NCBI RefSeq assembly: GCF_018860635.1
Contig: NZ_JAHKPT010000021.1
Location: forward strand, 26,515 to 90,514
DNA from: Aliiglaciecola lipolytica
GTDB taxonomy: Bacteria > Pseudomonadota > Gammaproteobacteria > Enterobacterales > Alteromonadaceae
Direction of reading: 5' to 3'
DNA length: 64,000 nucleotides
Below the pieces are notes generated by a model. The model worked only from the letters and a program-made list of their open reading frames with translations, did no database searches and was not told the DNA's origin. This document shows positions 37,351 through 46,243 of the stretch, piece by piece. The translations under genes and the position numbers were made by a program. How positions within the stretch are numbered: position 1 is the stretch's first letter; the number at the start of each line of letters is the position of its first letter.

Positions 37351-40047
37351 CTACCGGCAACTATAAATTCCTACTGATTCAAAAATTGTCTTAAATTGTT
37401 TCACACCATGTTCGAAAGAATAGTTCTCTTTGGCTAATAATTGACTATTTTCGGCAAAACTTTGCCAAAGTTTTTGGTCATCATATAATTTGATTATTTC
37501 ATCAACCCACTCTTGCGGCTCTTTTGCGATTAAAGTGTTCAATCCGTTAGTTAGGCCAGTCCCTTCAGCAGCTACATCGCTTAAGACACAGGGTACCTGA
37601 TAAGCCATCGCTTCTAAAACTTTTCCCTTTATACCTGAACCTGATAGAAGAGGAGCAACAAAAACTCTGTGCTTATGAAATACATCGTCTAGGCTTTTAG
37701 CAAACCCGACGATTTCAATATTTTCGCACTCATAGTCATCGAAGGACTTAGGCATTTTACTGCCGTAAACATACAGTTTTATATCTGGACGGCTTGTTAG
37801 CAGTAAAGGCATGATTTTTTCTACTAAATATTCTACTGCCTCTACATTTGGTTGGTGGCCATAACCTCCAAGAAATGCTATTCCTTCTCGTTCTTCGAAA
37901 CTAGGACCTGCAGTTTTACTTTCGAGTACCCAGGGGGTTATATGGAAGTTTCCTTGCTCCAATATATGAGATGCAATAACAGCATGCTCTGTGTTGTTAT
38001 AACATAAGATAGCGTCTACTTTTTTGCATATATTCAATTCATCTTCACGAGTTTTTATCGCTTTTGATCTATCTTCATCACTTTTTGCCGAGCGTAATTC
38101 TCGTAAGAAATGTAGATCTGCGTTATTAAACAATATTGGTATAGATGGTTGAAGACTCTTTATTCTGTCAACAAAGCTCTGTGCAACGTAATATCGAGTA
38201 ATATAAACAGCATCCATCTCTTTTAAACGCTTTGCTAACATACTATCAATAGATATATAAAAAGGCGCATAGAGCACTTCGACTCCCATTTTTTGAAGCT
38301 TGGTAGTCAATTCCCCTAAGTGAGCAAGATTGTCTGTTGTAAACGTCACTTTAAAGCCCAGTGATTGCATCAACTTTATTTCTTGAATGGCGGCATATGA
38401 TCCTGCATCTCTGCTAGGATCAGGTGCTGTGTAATCAATAACTAGAATACGCTTTTGAATATTACGATCTTTTTCAATCTGCAAGTTCTCAATACTTGCT
38501 TGTCCATTGTATCTTACTTCTGATGACCAGCGCTTTGCGAATTTGTTGAAATTAACTACTTGGTTTTTCTTAACACCACTATTGAGATCTCTACCATTAG
38601 TCATTCCTTCGAAATGAAATACCTCTGAGCTAGGAACATACAGCGTTGAATATCCTGCTTCTCGCACTTTGAATGCTATATCAGTGTCTTCAAAATATGC
38701 TGGGGCTAAATAATCACTAAAACCTTCAACTTTGTCCCAAATATCTCTTCGAATACAAAGTGAAGCTCCACTTAAATAATCAGCATGGCGCATATAGTTA
38801 TATTCCGGCTTATTTGGGTTGTCACCGTTTCCTACATTCCAAGGATTGCAAGAAGCCCAAACGATTCCGCCAGCTTCTTGTAATGTTCCATCTTCGTTAA
38901 GGAGCTTGCTTCCCACAATGCCGCAATCGTCATTCGATGAAATAACTTCGATTAATTCATCTAACCAACATGATGTGACTTCTGTGTCATTATTTAAAAA
39001 TAAAAGATACTCTCCTTGGCAAATTTCTGCTGCTTTGTTGCAGTTGCGAAGGAACATTAGATTTTTTTCATTTCGGGAGACTATCAGGTTTTCTATATAA
39101 ATTTCTGCCTCTTCTGTTTCATCAGTAGAACAGTCATCCGCTAAGATCACTTCAAATGGTGTTTTGTTATAAGCAAGTATTAGTGAGGCAATACAATGAT
39201 AAGTTAATTCAAACTTATTATAAGCGGGAATAATTATGCTTACCAAAGGTTTATCGAATTTAGGTAAGCTTAGTTTGGGGTATTCTTTTCGATTATTCCA
39301 ACCCTCACACAAAACGCTATGAGCATTATGAATATTGTTAAGAGTAGCCAAATCTAACTTTTCATCGAACCACAATTTTAGTGATTCATATCGAAACGCG
39401 GCTTGCGCGCAGTCGCTAATTAATCGTGTTGCCTTGTGAGGGTTTTTAAGGTGCTCTCTGGGAGTAATTATCGGAGAAAATTTTGCATGTCCTTGCCATA
39501 AAGCGTTAGAGCTGCCCTCTAACCCTATGGTGTACAGTCGTTCAATTCCATCTAATAATTCAGTTGGAATTGAAACTGATACTTGGTTATTACCTGTAAT
39601 TACATTCAGATGTTGGAAATAAACGAGTTTATTTCCGGCATTTAGCTGCAAACGAAGATTTGGGTATGCTTGGTCCGACTGAACATTAAAAATAAAGTTG
39701 AAAGAATCTTTAAACTTTAAATCCATTTCAAATGTGGGTTCTGTCCTTTCAAAAAGGAAGCTATTACCTTCTACTTTGTCACCAGTTTCTGAACACAATC
39801 TAATTGAAAGTTCACCATATTCAGTTATTTTATCGTCGATGAAAACTCGAAATGCATGACAACCATCGGTAAACCCTGCATCTTTTAGATCCTGTCTGAA
39901 AAGGGACGCTTCACCAGTACCTATAACTTTGCCATTGATTTCTATTTGAAAAGAAGACGATTCTGATGAAGGAGTGTTATTGAAATACCAACCAGAAAGA
40001 AATCCTGCGGTGAAGTCTTCAATCACAAACTGTGCTGTTTCAGACAT
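37351..40047 (-). CDS. Dual-domain glycosyltransferase (GT2 + GT4)
   Basis: This 898-residue protein is the only large gene of the capsule locus on the minus strand. Residues about 1-200 form a beta-rich N-terminal domain of unknown role. A GT2 domain begins at about 268 with PLVSIIIPAYNKFELT and has the LADDCSTDET and LFLNNDTEV motifs and the acceptor-region ED (FEDTDIAFKVREAGY). A GT4-type domain (about 534-890) begins ILVIDYTAPDPSRDAGS and includes GSGIKGKVLEAMAYQVPCVLS. Donor sugars are unknown. Being inverted, it must have its own promoter, probably in 40048-40294. Confidence 0.85.
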   Translation of the reverse strand: MSETAQFVIEDFTAGFLSGWYFNNTPSSESSSFQIEINGKVIGTGEASLFRQDLKDAGFTDGCHAFRVFIDDKITEYGELSIRLCSETGDKVEGNSFLFERTEPTFEMDLKFKDSFNFIFNVQSDQAYPNLRLQLNAGNKLVYFQHLNVITGNNQVSVSIPTELLDGIERLYTIGLEGSSNALWQGHAKFSPIITPREHLKNPHKATRLISDCAQAAFRYESLKLWFDEKLDLATLNNIHNAHSVLCEGWNNRKEYPKLSLPKFDKPLVSIIIPAYNKFELTYHCIASLILAYNKTPFEVILADDCSTDETEEAEIYIENLIVSRNEKNLMFLRNCNKAAEICQGEYLLFLNNDTEVTSCWLDELIEVISSNDDCGIVGSKLLNEDGTLQEAGGIVWASCNPWNVGNGDNPNKPEYNYMRHADYLSGASLCIRRDIWDKVEGFSDYLAPAYFEDTDIAFKVREAGYSTLYVPSSEVFHFEGMTNGRDLNSGVKKNQVVNFNKFAKRWSSEVRYNGQASIENLQIEKDRNIQKRILVIDYTAPDPSRDAGSYAAIQEIKLMQSLGFKVTFTTDNLAHLGELTTKLQKMGVEVLYAPFYISIDSMLAKRLKEMDAVYITRYYVAQSFVDRIKSLQPSIPILFNNADLHFLRELRSAKSDEDRSKAIKTREDELNICKKVDAILCYNNTEHAVIASHILEQGNFHITPWVLESKTAGPSFEEREGIAFLGGYGHQPNVEAVEYLVEKIMPLLLTSRPDIKLYVYGSKMPKSFDDYECENIEIVGFAKSLDDVFHKHRVFVAPLLSGSGIKGKVLEAMAYQVPCVLSDVAAEGTGLTNGLNTLIAKEPQEWVDEIIKLYDDQKLWQSFAENSQLLAKENYSFEHGVKQFKTIFESVGIYSCR

Positions 40048-40294
40048 CCTTTACCTACTTAATTAATGATTTAAAAACCGACGTAATGTATCATTTATAA
40101 AATCCATTCAGAAGAGCTGTCAGTGAAATTTCTTGTAATTTAATACCCTTAGCGTTGAATTAAAAACCTTTAAAAATATAAAAAGGTTAAATAGTTGCTA
40201 TTAACGCTATTCCGGTAGATGAGAATTTGAAATATAAATCAGTTTGGTAGTTATGATGGGGTATCTATTATGTTGTACTTAGGAGTTAATAACT

Positions 40295-41746
40295 TTGCTT
40301 AATCGGCTTAAAAATTCGTTAAAAAGGAAATTATCTAAAGATGCACTGTTACACGTGGATTTTATCATCAGCCAAGGGAATATGGTTTTAATACTAGGAT
40401 GGGCGGCACATAAAAGTGCAAGTCTTAGTGCTAATATGATCGAAGCCCATTTTAACGGGCAAAAGTTAGAACTTGATTTGTTCACCTTTTCTAGAAGCGA
40501 TGTGGTTCAACGATTTCAGTTACCTAGCGATAGCAGTTGCCTTGGATTTTTAGCTGTGCTCTCAGGAGTTTCTGGTGATTTAGATAATATATCTCTAAGC
40601 CACTCGCAAACCCAGTTTGGTATGTCGAAGTTGAATTTTAAGCAAGCAAATAACGTTACTGAAATCTTAAGCCATGTTCCCGTTCGCCAAGATGAAGCAA
40701 AGAAGTTTGTAGAAAATTATGGAATATCTTTAACGGGTTCTAATTCATCCAGTAGTCTGATAATAAGAAATCGAGACAAAGACGTTGAGAAAATAAAAAG
40801 CATTTTGCAGGGAGTTGATATTGCTAAAGTAGGTGCTTTAGAAACTTTACATTCTGAAGCGTTACCAGAAATTCATCGCATTTGGAAAGCCAAGCAATCT
40901 AAGAATAACAACCGAGAATTAAAGGTTTTTGGTGATGAAATTGACGAGCCGAAAGTGAGCGTTGTCATTCCTCTTTATGGCCGTTACGATTTTATGCAGC
41001 ATCAGTTAGCTAATTTTGCTGCGGATCCTTTTATGTCTGCAGTGGAAGTTATTTATGTACTCGATGATCCCGCATTACAACGGGAAGTTTTGATTACTGC
41101 CCATGGCTTATTTAAAACGTTTAGACACCCGTTTAAGTTAGTTTTGTCTGAACGTAATCGAGGTTTTGCCGGTGCCAATAATTTAGGTGTGGAATTTGCC
41201 ACATCAGAGCATTTATTGTTACTTAATTCGGATATTTTGCCAAAGCAAAATAGATGGCTTGAAGTTTATCTGGAGCAGTTCTCGTCAATAGATGATGCCG
41301 GAATTATGGGGGCAACGCTTACCTATGAGGATGAAACAATTCAGCACGCAGGAATGGAATTCAGAGAAGACTCCCACTATCCAGGAATTTGGATGAATCA
41401 CCATCCATTTAAAGGCGTACCAGTGGATTTAGTGCCATTGGAAGATGTTTTCCCATCTCCAATTACAACGGGGGCTTGTATGCTAATGACTACAAAATTA
41501 TATAGGGAGTTAGAAGGCTTTGACCCTATGTATGTGTTGGGAGATTTTGAGGATTCAGACCTTTGCTTAAAAGTCATCGACAGGGGCTTTAAAGTGTATG
41601 TATCCGGAAAAATTAAACTCTATCATTTGGAGCGTTTATCCCAAGATTTAGTGGATAGTGGAGATTGGAAATTTAAATTGACCTTAGCAAATGGAGCATA
41701 TCAAGCAAATAAGTGGCGTAATTTGATTCAGGAGGTCTCTGCATGA
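40295..41746 (+). CDS. GT2 family glycosyltransferase
   Basis: This 483-residue cytosolic protein has a GT2 domain from about residue 221 (VSVVIPLYGRYDFMQHQL), with YVLDDPA, GFAGANNLG, LLLNSDILP and the FEDSDLCLKVIDRGF acceptor/base motif. The N-terminal 215 residues are a separate domain without a clear signature. It overlaps the following GT4 gene by 4 bases, so the two are coupled and may build adjacent linkages. Confidence 0.85.
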   Translation: MLNRLKNSLKRKLSKDALLHVDFIISQGNMVLILGWAAHKSASLSANMIEAHFNGQKLELDLFTFSRSDVVQRFQLPSDSSCLGFLAVLSGVSGDLDNISLSHSQTQFGMSKLNFKQANNVTEILSHVPVRQDEAKKFVENYGISLTGSNSSSSLIIRNRDKDVEKIKSILQGVDIAKVGALETLHSEALPEIHRIWKAKQSKNNNRELKVFGDEIDEPKVSVVIPLYGRYDFMQHQLANFAADPFMSAVEVIYVLDDPALQREVLITAHGLFKTFRHPFKLVLSERNRGFAGANNLGVEFATSEHLLLLNSDILPKQNRWLEVYLEQFSSIDDAGIMGATLTYEDETIQHAGMEFREDSHYPGIWMNHHPFKGVPVDLVPLEDVFPSPITTGACMLMTTKLYRELEGFDPMYVLGDFEDSDLCLKVIDRGFKVYVSGKIKLYHLERLSQDLVDSGDWKFKLTLANGAYQANKWRNLIQEVSA

Positions 41747-42984
41747 GTAGTTTACAAGGGAAGCGCTTATTAATCATTTCTCATGGTCACCCAGACCTGA
41801 ATAAAGGCGGTGCTGAGATGGCTGCCTACAATATGTTTCAGGAACATCTGAAGCAAGGTGTCGACGCCTATTTTCTAGCACGGACCGATCAGACTCCCCA
41901 CGGCGGTGCTGCTTTTTCACAGAGAAATAGCGCTCGTGAAATCTTATTTCACACGACTATGGATGATGGCTTTTTATTTTCAAACATCAAAACTCGGCAT
42001 ATGTGGCAGGAGTTTAGAGACTTACTGTTACTTATCAAACCCGATGTAGTTCATTTACATCACTACTTCTTACTGGGAATTGAGATACTTGAAGAAATTA
42101 AACTGTCTTTACCAAATGCTAGGATTGTTCTTACTCTTCATGAATATTTAGCCATTTGTCACAACAAGGGGTTGATGGTTAAAACCAATGGTAAACTTTG
42201 TTATAAAGCCACTTCACGAGATTGCCATAGCTGTTTCCCTGAAAAACAGCCAGGAGATTTCTTTCTTCGTGAAAAATACATTAAGCGTCTTTTTCAAAAT
42301 GTTGATCACTTTGTCTCTCCATCAGCTTTTTTAGCCAAACGCTATATTGATTGGGGGATTGACGAAAGTACAATTTCTGTCATTGAGAACGGCCAAAATT
42401 GCATTCAAAAAAATACAACCGTAAGTCAAGCGGATAATGATTTCAGACCAGTAAAATTCGCTTTCTTCGGTCAGATTAACCCCTACAAAGGAATTGATGT
42501 GTTGATAGGCGCACTAGCGGGGTTAACTAAACAAGTTAAAAAGCAAGTTGTGATAGAAATTCATGGTGCCAATTTAGAGCATCAAACAGGAAGTTATCAG
42601 CAAAAAGTTAAAACTCTGATGAATAAATATGGAGCCCGTGTGCATTTTCATGGCGCTTATGAACCGCAGGAGATGCCGTCTATCTTGTCTTCAGTTGATT
42701 GGGCAGTTGTACCATCGATTTGGTGGGAAAACTCTCCCATGGTGATTCAAGAGGCATTCAATTGCGGTGTACCTCTAATTGTGAGTGATATTGGTGGTAT
42801 GAAAGAAAAAGTTGAAGATGGTGTTGACGGGTTGCATTTCAGAGATGGTAGCCCATTTGATTTAGCTGATAAAATGAGTTTGTGTGTAAATGATAGGCGT
42901 CTACGAAACCAACTAGCAGCTAATATTAAAGCTCCTATGAGTATCGAAGAGTGTGTAGACCGTCATTTATCAATATATTGCTAG
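41743..42984 (+). CDS. GT4 family glycosyltransferase
   Basis: This 413-residue GT-B protein starts RLLIISHGHPDLNKGGAEMAAYNMF and has VHLHHYFLLGIEIL. The C-terminal donor domain contains KFAFFGQINPYKGIDVLIGAL and WENSPMVIQEAFNCGVPLIVSDIGGM with the E-x7-E motif. A Cys-rich insertion with spaced cysteines (CHNKG, LCYKATSRDCHSC) at about 140-165 resembles the metal-binding Cys motif seen in some GT4 enzymes. Donor unknown. It overlaps the upstream GT2 gene by 4 bases. Confidence 0.88.
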   Translation: MSSLQGKRLLIISHGHPDLNKGGAEMAAYNMFQEHLKQGVDAYFLARTDQTPHGGAAFSQRNSAREILFHTTMDDGFLFSNIKTRHMWQEFRDLLLLIKPDVVHLHHYFLLGIEILEEIKLSLPNARIVLTLHEYLAICHNKGLMVKTNGKLCYKATSRDCHSCFPEKQPGDFFLREKYIKRLFQNVDHFVSPSAFLAKRYIDWGIDESTISVIENGQNCIQKNTTVSQADNDFRPVKFAFFGQINPYKGIDVLIGALAGLTKQVKKQVVIEIHGANLEHQTGSYQQKVKTLMNKYGARVHFHGAYEPQEMPSILSSVDWAVVPSIWWENSPMVIQEAFNCGVPLIVSDIGGMKEKVEDGVDGLHFRDGSPFDLADKMSLCVNDRRLRNQLAANIKAPMSIEECVDRHLSIYC

Positions 42985-43048
42985 TTTGTTTTTAGCATTG
43001 TTCTTTGTGTTTTTGGAATGTAACGGTAATTTAAGGGATTAGAGCTGA

Positions 43049-44422
43049 ATGCTGCGAAGAATCAAGCAAGCCATTGTTCATAAGTTTGCGACTCAAAAAA
43101 CAACAGGTTTTATCGTTGAGCGACTCGACTGCAATCAAATATCTGGTTGGATTGTTCCCCAAAATGATGACAACCCGAAGGCGTGTAATTTTCAGGTAAT
43201 TGAAAGTGGTCGGGTAGTTGACATAAAAGTGCGTTTGTTTCATCGAGCTAACTTTGAGGCACAAAACGCTGCGAACCTGTTCGGTTTCAGGATCAGTTTC
43301 AAACAACAACTTGTGGATTTGTCTGCTACCTCTTTCTTTTATATTGATGGGCAAAATAGGCTCGAACCACATTTTCTTGCTCAAGTAAGCGTTGCCTTAG
43401 CTGAGCCTTCATGCTCAGTGTACTTCCTGAATAAAATGGTTTCCCAGAAACTAGTAAATGCTGAAACTTTACCCTCTAAGGAAGCATTAACTCTTCTAAA
43501 CTCTTCAGAATCGGGCACAAATAAAAATATCGAAGAAAAGATGACGGAATTACTTTGTAAGGATATTTCAGCATTCCATCTGCAGGCTGGGTTGAAATCT
43601 AAAAGTGGTGTTGCAATTACCGGAAAGTCAGGTCATCTTTTTCTTCATGGTGGCTCTAACAAGGTTGATGAGTTATTTCAGAACAATGATATTCATATAG
43701 AGAAAGTCCCAAAGTGGTTAGCGTTATTTTCAACCAGAAAAGAAAGAGCAGAAGGAGCAAATTATCGTTATGTTCAGTTTGTCATCCCCGAAAAACAAAC
43801 CTTAATGACCCAACACTATTATCGGAATATTGACGGTCCTTCTCAATTGCTTAAATCAATAGAAGAATCAGATCGCAGTTTTTATTTCTCAATGGTTGAC
43901 GCTTTTGCAGAGTACGATGGGAGCGATTTGTTTTTTAAGACAGATAGTCATCTAAATGCAAAAGGTACATATTATTTATTCAAAGAGCTCGTGAAGTATT
44001 TGGGCTTAACTTTAGATTCAGAACCTCAGTTTAGAGTTTCAAAACAATTAAGTGGTGATTTGGGCAGAAAGTATTACCCATTTACGTTTTGGGAAGAGTT
44101 TGAGACAACTAATGACATACCCAAGTTTGATCGCCAAGTGAAATATAAATTTATTCCTGCTAACAAAGCCCACATGGGAAGGCATATACATTGGGTTAAT
44201 CCAGACGCTATTTTCGAAAAAAAGGTGTTGATTTTTGGGAACTCATTTTGTGAAATGGGAACTAAACAACATCACTTAACTTGGTGGTTTTCACAATATT
44301 TCTCAGAATGTCAATTTGTGTGGTCTGGTGATTTTAACAATAAACTTATCGATAAATTTCAACCTGATATTGTCATTGGGCAATCAATAGAAAGGTTTCT
44401 TAGACTTGTGCCTAATTATTAG
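43049..44422 (+). CDS. AlgX/AlgJ-like SGNH O-acyltransferase-type protein
   Basis: This 457-residue protein has an AlgX/AlgJ-like SGNH domain from about residue 187: GVAITGKSGHLFLHGG (the G-x-x-GWLF-type entry), TDSHLNAKGTYYLF (catalytic Asp and His at about 299 and 301) and VLIFGNSFCEMG (Ser at about 398). In alginate systems such proteins acetylate the polymer in the periplasm. Here no signal peptide or membrane anchor is visible and no MBOAT partner is nearby, so a cytoplasmic acyl transfer or esterase role is inferred. The N-terminal 170 residues are uncharacterised. Confidence 0.68.
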   Translation: MLRRIKQAIVHKFATQKTTGFIVERLDCNQISGWIVPQNDDNPKACNFQVIESGRVVDIKVRLFHRANFEAQNAANLFGFRISFKQQLVDLSATSFFYIDGQNRLEPHFLAQVSVALAEPSCSVYFLNKMVSQKLVNAETLPSKEALTLLNSSESGTNKNIEEKMTELLCKDISAFHLQAGLKSKSGVAITGKSGHLFLHGGSNKVDELFQNNDIHIEKVPKWLALFSTRKERAEGANYRYVQFVIPEKQTLMTQHYYRNIDGPSQLLKSIEESDRSFYFSMVDAFAEYDGSDLFFKTDSHLNAKGTYYLFKELVKYLGLTLDSEPQFRVSKQLSGDLGRKYYPFTFWEEFETTNDIPKFDRQVKYKFIPANKAHMGRHIHWVNPDAIFEKKVLIFGNSFCEMGTKQHHLTWWFSQYFSECQFVWSGDFNNKLIDKFQPDIVIGQSIERFLRLVPNY

Positions 44423-44513
44423 TCTTTTTCATATCCATCGCTAGCGACACATTCATTCGCTAGCATTTTTCTGCGAGAAGTGCGTTTCGCACTCGCCAAT
44501 AATAGAGTTTTCA

Positions 44514-45458
44514 ATGAAACAATTAATCTTACATGTCGGTTTACATAAAACCGGAACATCTTCTATTCAATCTTTCTTAATGAAGAATATTGAGATACTA
44601 AAAGAACAGGGAACCGCAGTTTATACCCGAAAAGGTAAGGCGGGAGTCCACTGGGTTCCTGCGATGATCAAGAATAAACAGCCTCATCAGGTGAAAATGG
44701 TTGCAGACTTCGTGCGTTCAGAACTAGCCAAGGATGACGTTAACCAAGTAATTATTTCGTCCGAAAACTTTACCCAAACAAAACAAGTTAATTATCCAAT
44801 GATTACGTCATTACTGCCCTCAAACACTCAGCTAGTCATAATTATTTATTTAAGGCGGCAAGACTTACTGAAGCAATCTGTTTATAGTCAGATGGTTAAG
44901 CAAGGTACCTTCAGTGGTACTATAAACGAAGATAGTCACTATAATTTTGACCTTTACAAGCAGTGTACAAAGTGGAAAGCACTGACAAATGATATTAGGG
45001 TCAGAGTGGTTGAGCGTTCGCAGTTAATTGAAGGCGATTTACTTAAGGATTTTGTTCACACTATTGGATTAAAGTGGAATGAAAAGTTTGAACCGCTAGT
45101 AAATCAAATTAATGAATCGTATTGCTCTGATACAATGGAATTTAAACGATTGTTGAATGCAAAAAAGTTACCACCAACAATTAATAAAAAAATAGCTGCA
45201 ACTTTATCTCAGTATGACAAAGAAAGAAGTGATAATGAGCGCGAAAAAGCGGTCTTTTTTGATTTTAGTGAGGCGAGTAGTTTTTTAGATGGGTTTAACG
45301 AGGGGAACAGTGGTATAGCTCGAGAGTTTTTGGGGAGAGAGGATGGGCTGCTTTTTACTGAGATGCCATCTGAAGAGCAACTAAAAAATATTCCTAAATT
45401 GTCAGAAAAACAAATATTAAACTTTTCAGCGTATTTGATAAAAAATCTAGTGAGTTAA
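44514..45458 (+). CDS. Sulfotransferase family protein
   Basis: This 314-residue predicted PAPS-dependent sulfotransferase is cytosolic. The 5'-phosphosulfate-binding loop is LILHVGLHKTGTSSIQSFL at the N-terminus; the 3'-phosphate region is VIIIYLRRQDLLKQSVYSQMVKQGTFSG. The same KQ-x-FSG layout occurs in the C-terminal half of the fusion protein at 34340, so the two are paralogues. The acceptor is probably a capsule sugar. A small hairpin (AGTGCG-TTT-CGCACT, about 44487-44501) precedes the start. A pyruvyl transferase pseudogene follows. Confidence 0.78.
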   Translation: MKQLILHVGLHKTGTSSIQSFLMKNIEILKEQGTAVYTRKGKAGVHWVPAMIKNKQPHQVKMVADFVRSELAKDDVNQVIISSENFTQTKQVNYPMITSLLPSNTQLVIIIYLRRQDLLKQSVYSQMVKQGTFSGTINEDSHYNFDLYKQCTKWKALTNDIRVRVVERSQLIEGDLLKDFVHTIGLKWNEKFEPLVNQINESYCSDTMEFKRLLNAKKLPPTINKKIAATLSQYDKERSDNEREKAVFFDFSEASSFLDGFNEGNSGIAREFLGREDGLLFTEMPSEEQLKNIPKLSEKQILNFSAYLIKNLVS

Positions 45459-45640
45459 TTTTAAACCTTCTAAGTTAAGTTTCGTTCTTTCAATTCCAAC
45501 AGCCGATATTATTTTGTCTTATATTATCGGCTACAAGTGGCCAGAACGCTCCACTACTTTAAATTCTATTTCTCAAATGGTGATTTTAGCGGTTAACTCA
45601 TTTGTTAGGTTTTTAAATTGTTTAAGTCGCTTTTTAACGG
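45459..45640. other. Intergenic segment before the pyruvyl transferase pseudogene
   Basis: No gene is seen. A hairpin with GCCGATATTAT / ATATTATCGGC-type arms at about 45500-45532 could end transcription of the sulfotransferase gene, but it lacks a clear T-run. Confidence 0.35.
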
Positions 45641-46051
45641 GAGTACGTTCCTCTTACTTATTGGTTGCAGGCATCTAATTTTGGAGATCTACTTGCACCA
45701 TGACTATTTAGCACGCTTAACGGTAAAGAAACATAACTGGTAAGAGTTGCGCCTGATCCAGATAAGGAACTTCTTAAAAAGCCAACTTATATTGCGGTAG
45801 GCTCAATTATATTCCGTGTCCAGAATAATTGAATTGTATGAGGGGCTGGCTCATTTGGAACGGAGCAGGCACTACAAATAAGTAAAAAGGCTAAATATCA
45901 CGCAGTCATGGGACCTTTGACGAGAAGCTTAGTCATGAACCAAGGTGGGGAATGTCCAGCAATTTATAGAGATCCAGCTATGCTTTCCCCTTAAGCGTAT
46001 AACCCATCGGTAAAAGTTAAGTGTGAAATTGGCTTAATTCCAGCATTCCTA
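45641..46051 (+). pseudogene. Decayed polysaccharide pyruvyl transferase
   Basis: One frame reads YWLQASNFGDLLAP, the entry motif of polysaccharide pyruvyl transferases (YW....NFGD.L.P). It continues through PTYIAVGSII, then KYHAVMGPLTRSLV, GECPAIYRDPAMLSP and CEIGLIPAF, which follow the family order (RGxLT, GDPAxLxP, GxIPH). At least five in-frame stops interrupt it (45701, 45734, 45830, 45839, 45992). The first two-thirds of the family are represented in about 410 bases; the C-terminal part is not recognisable. It is a dead gene that once added pyruvate ketals or a related group. Confidence 0.8.
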
Positions 46052-46243
46052 AAGGATAAGAGTTTAAATTTTTTCATTACTTTTTATTGGTTGATAAAAT
46101 TCGACATGCACAACCATACAATTTTCGGGTATTTACACACAATTTAAATACTAAGTTGCATATAAATGTTGCATATTTATGGCAGTTATATGACATTTCG
46201 GTATACTAGCCCGTTTTTAAAATAAGTGTAAATTTCATCCCCA

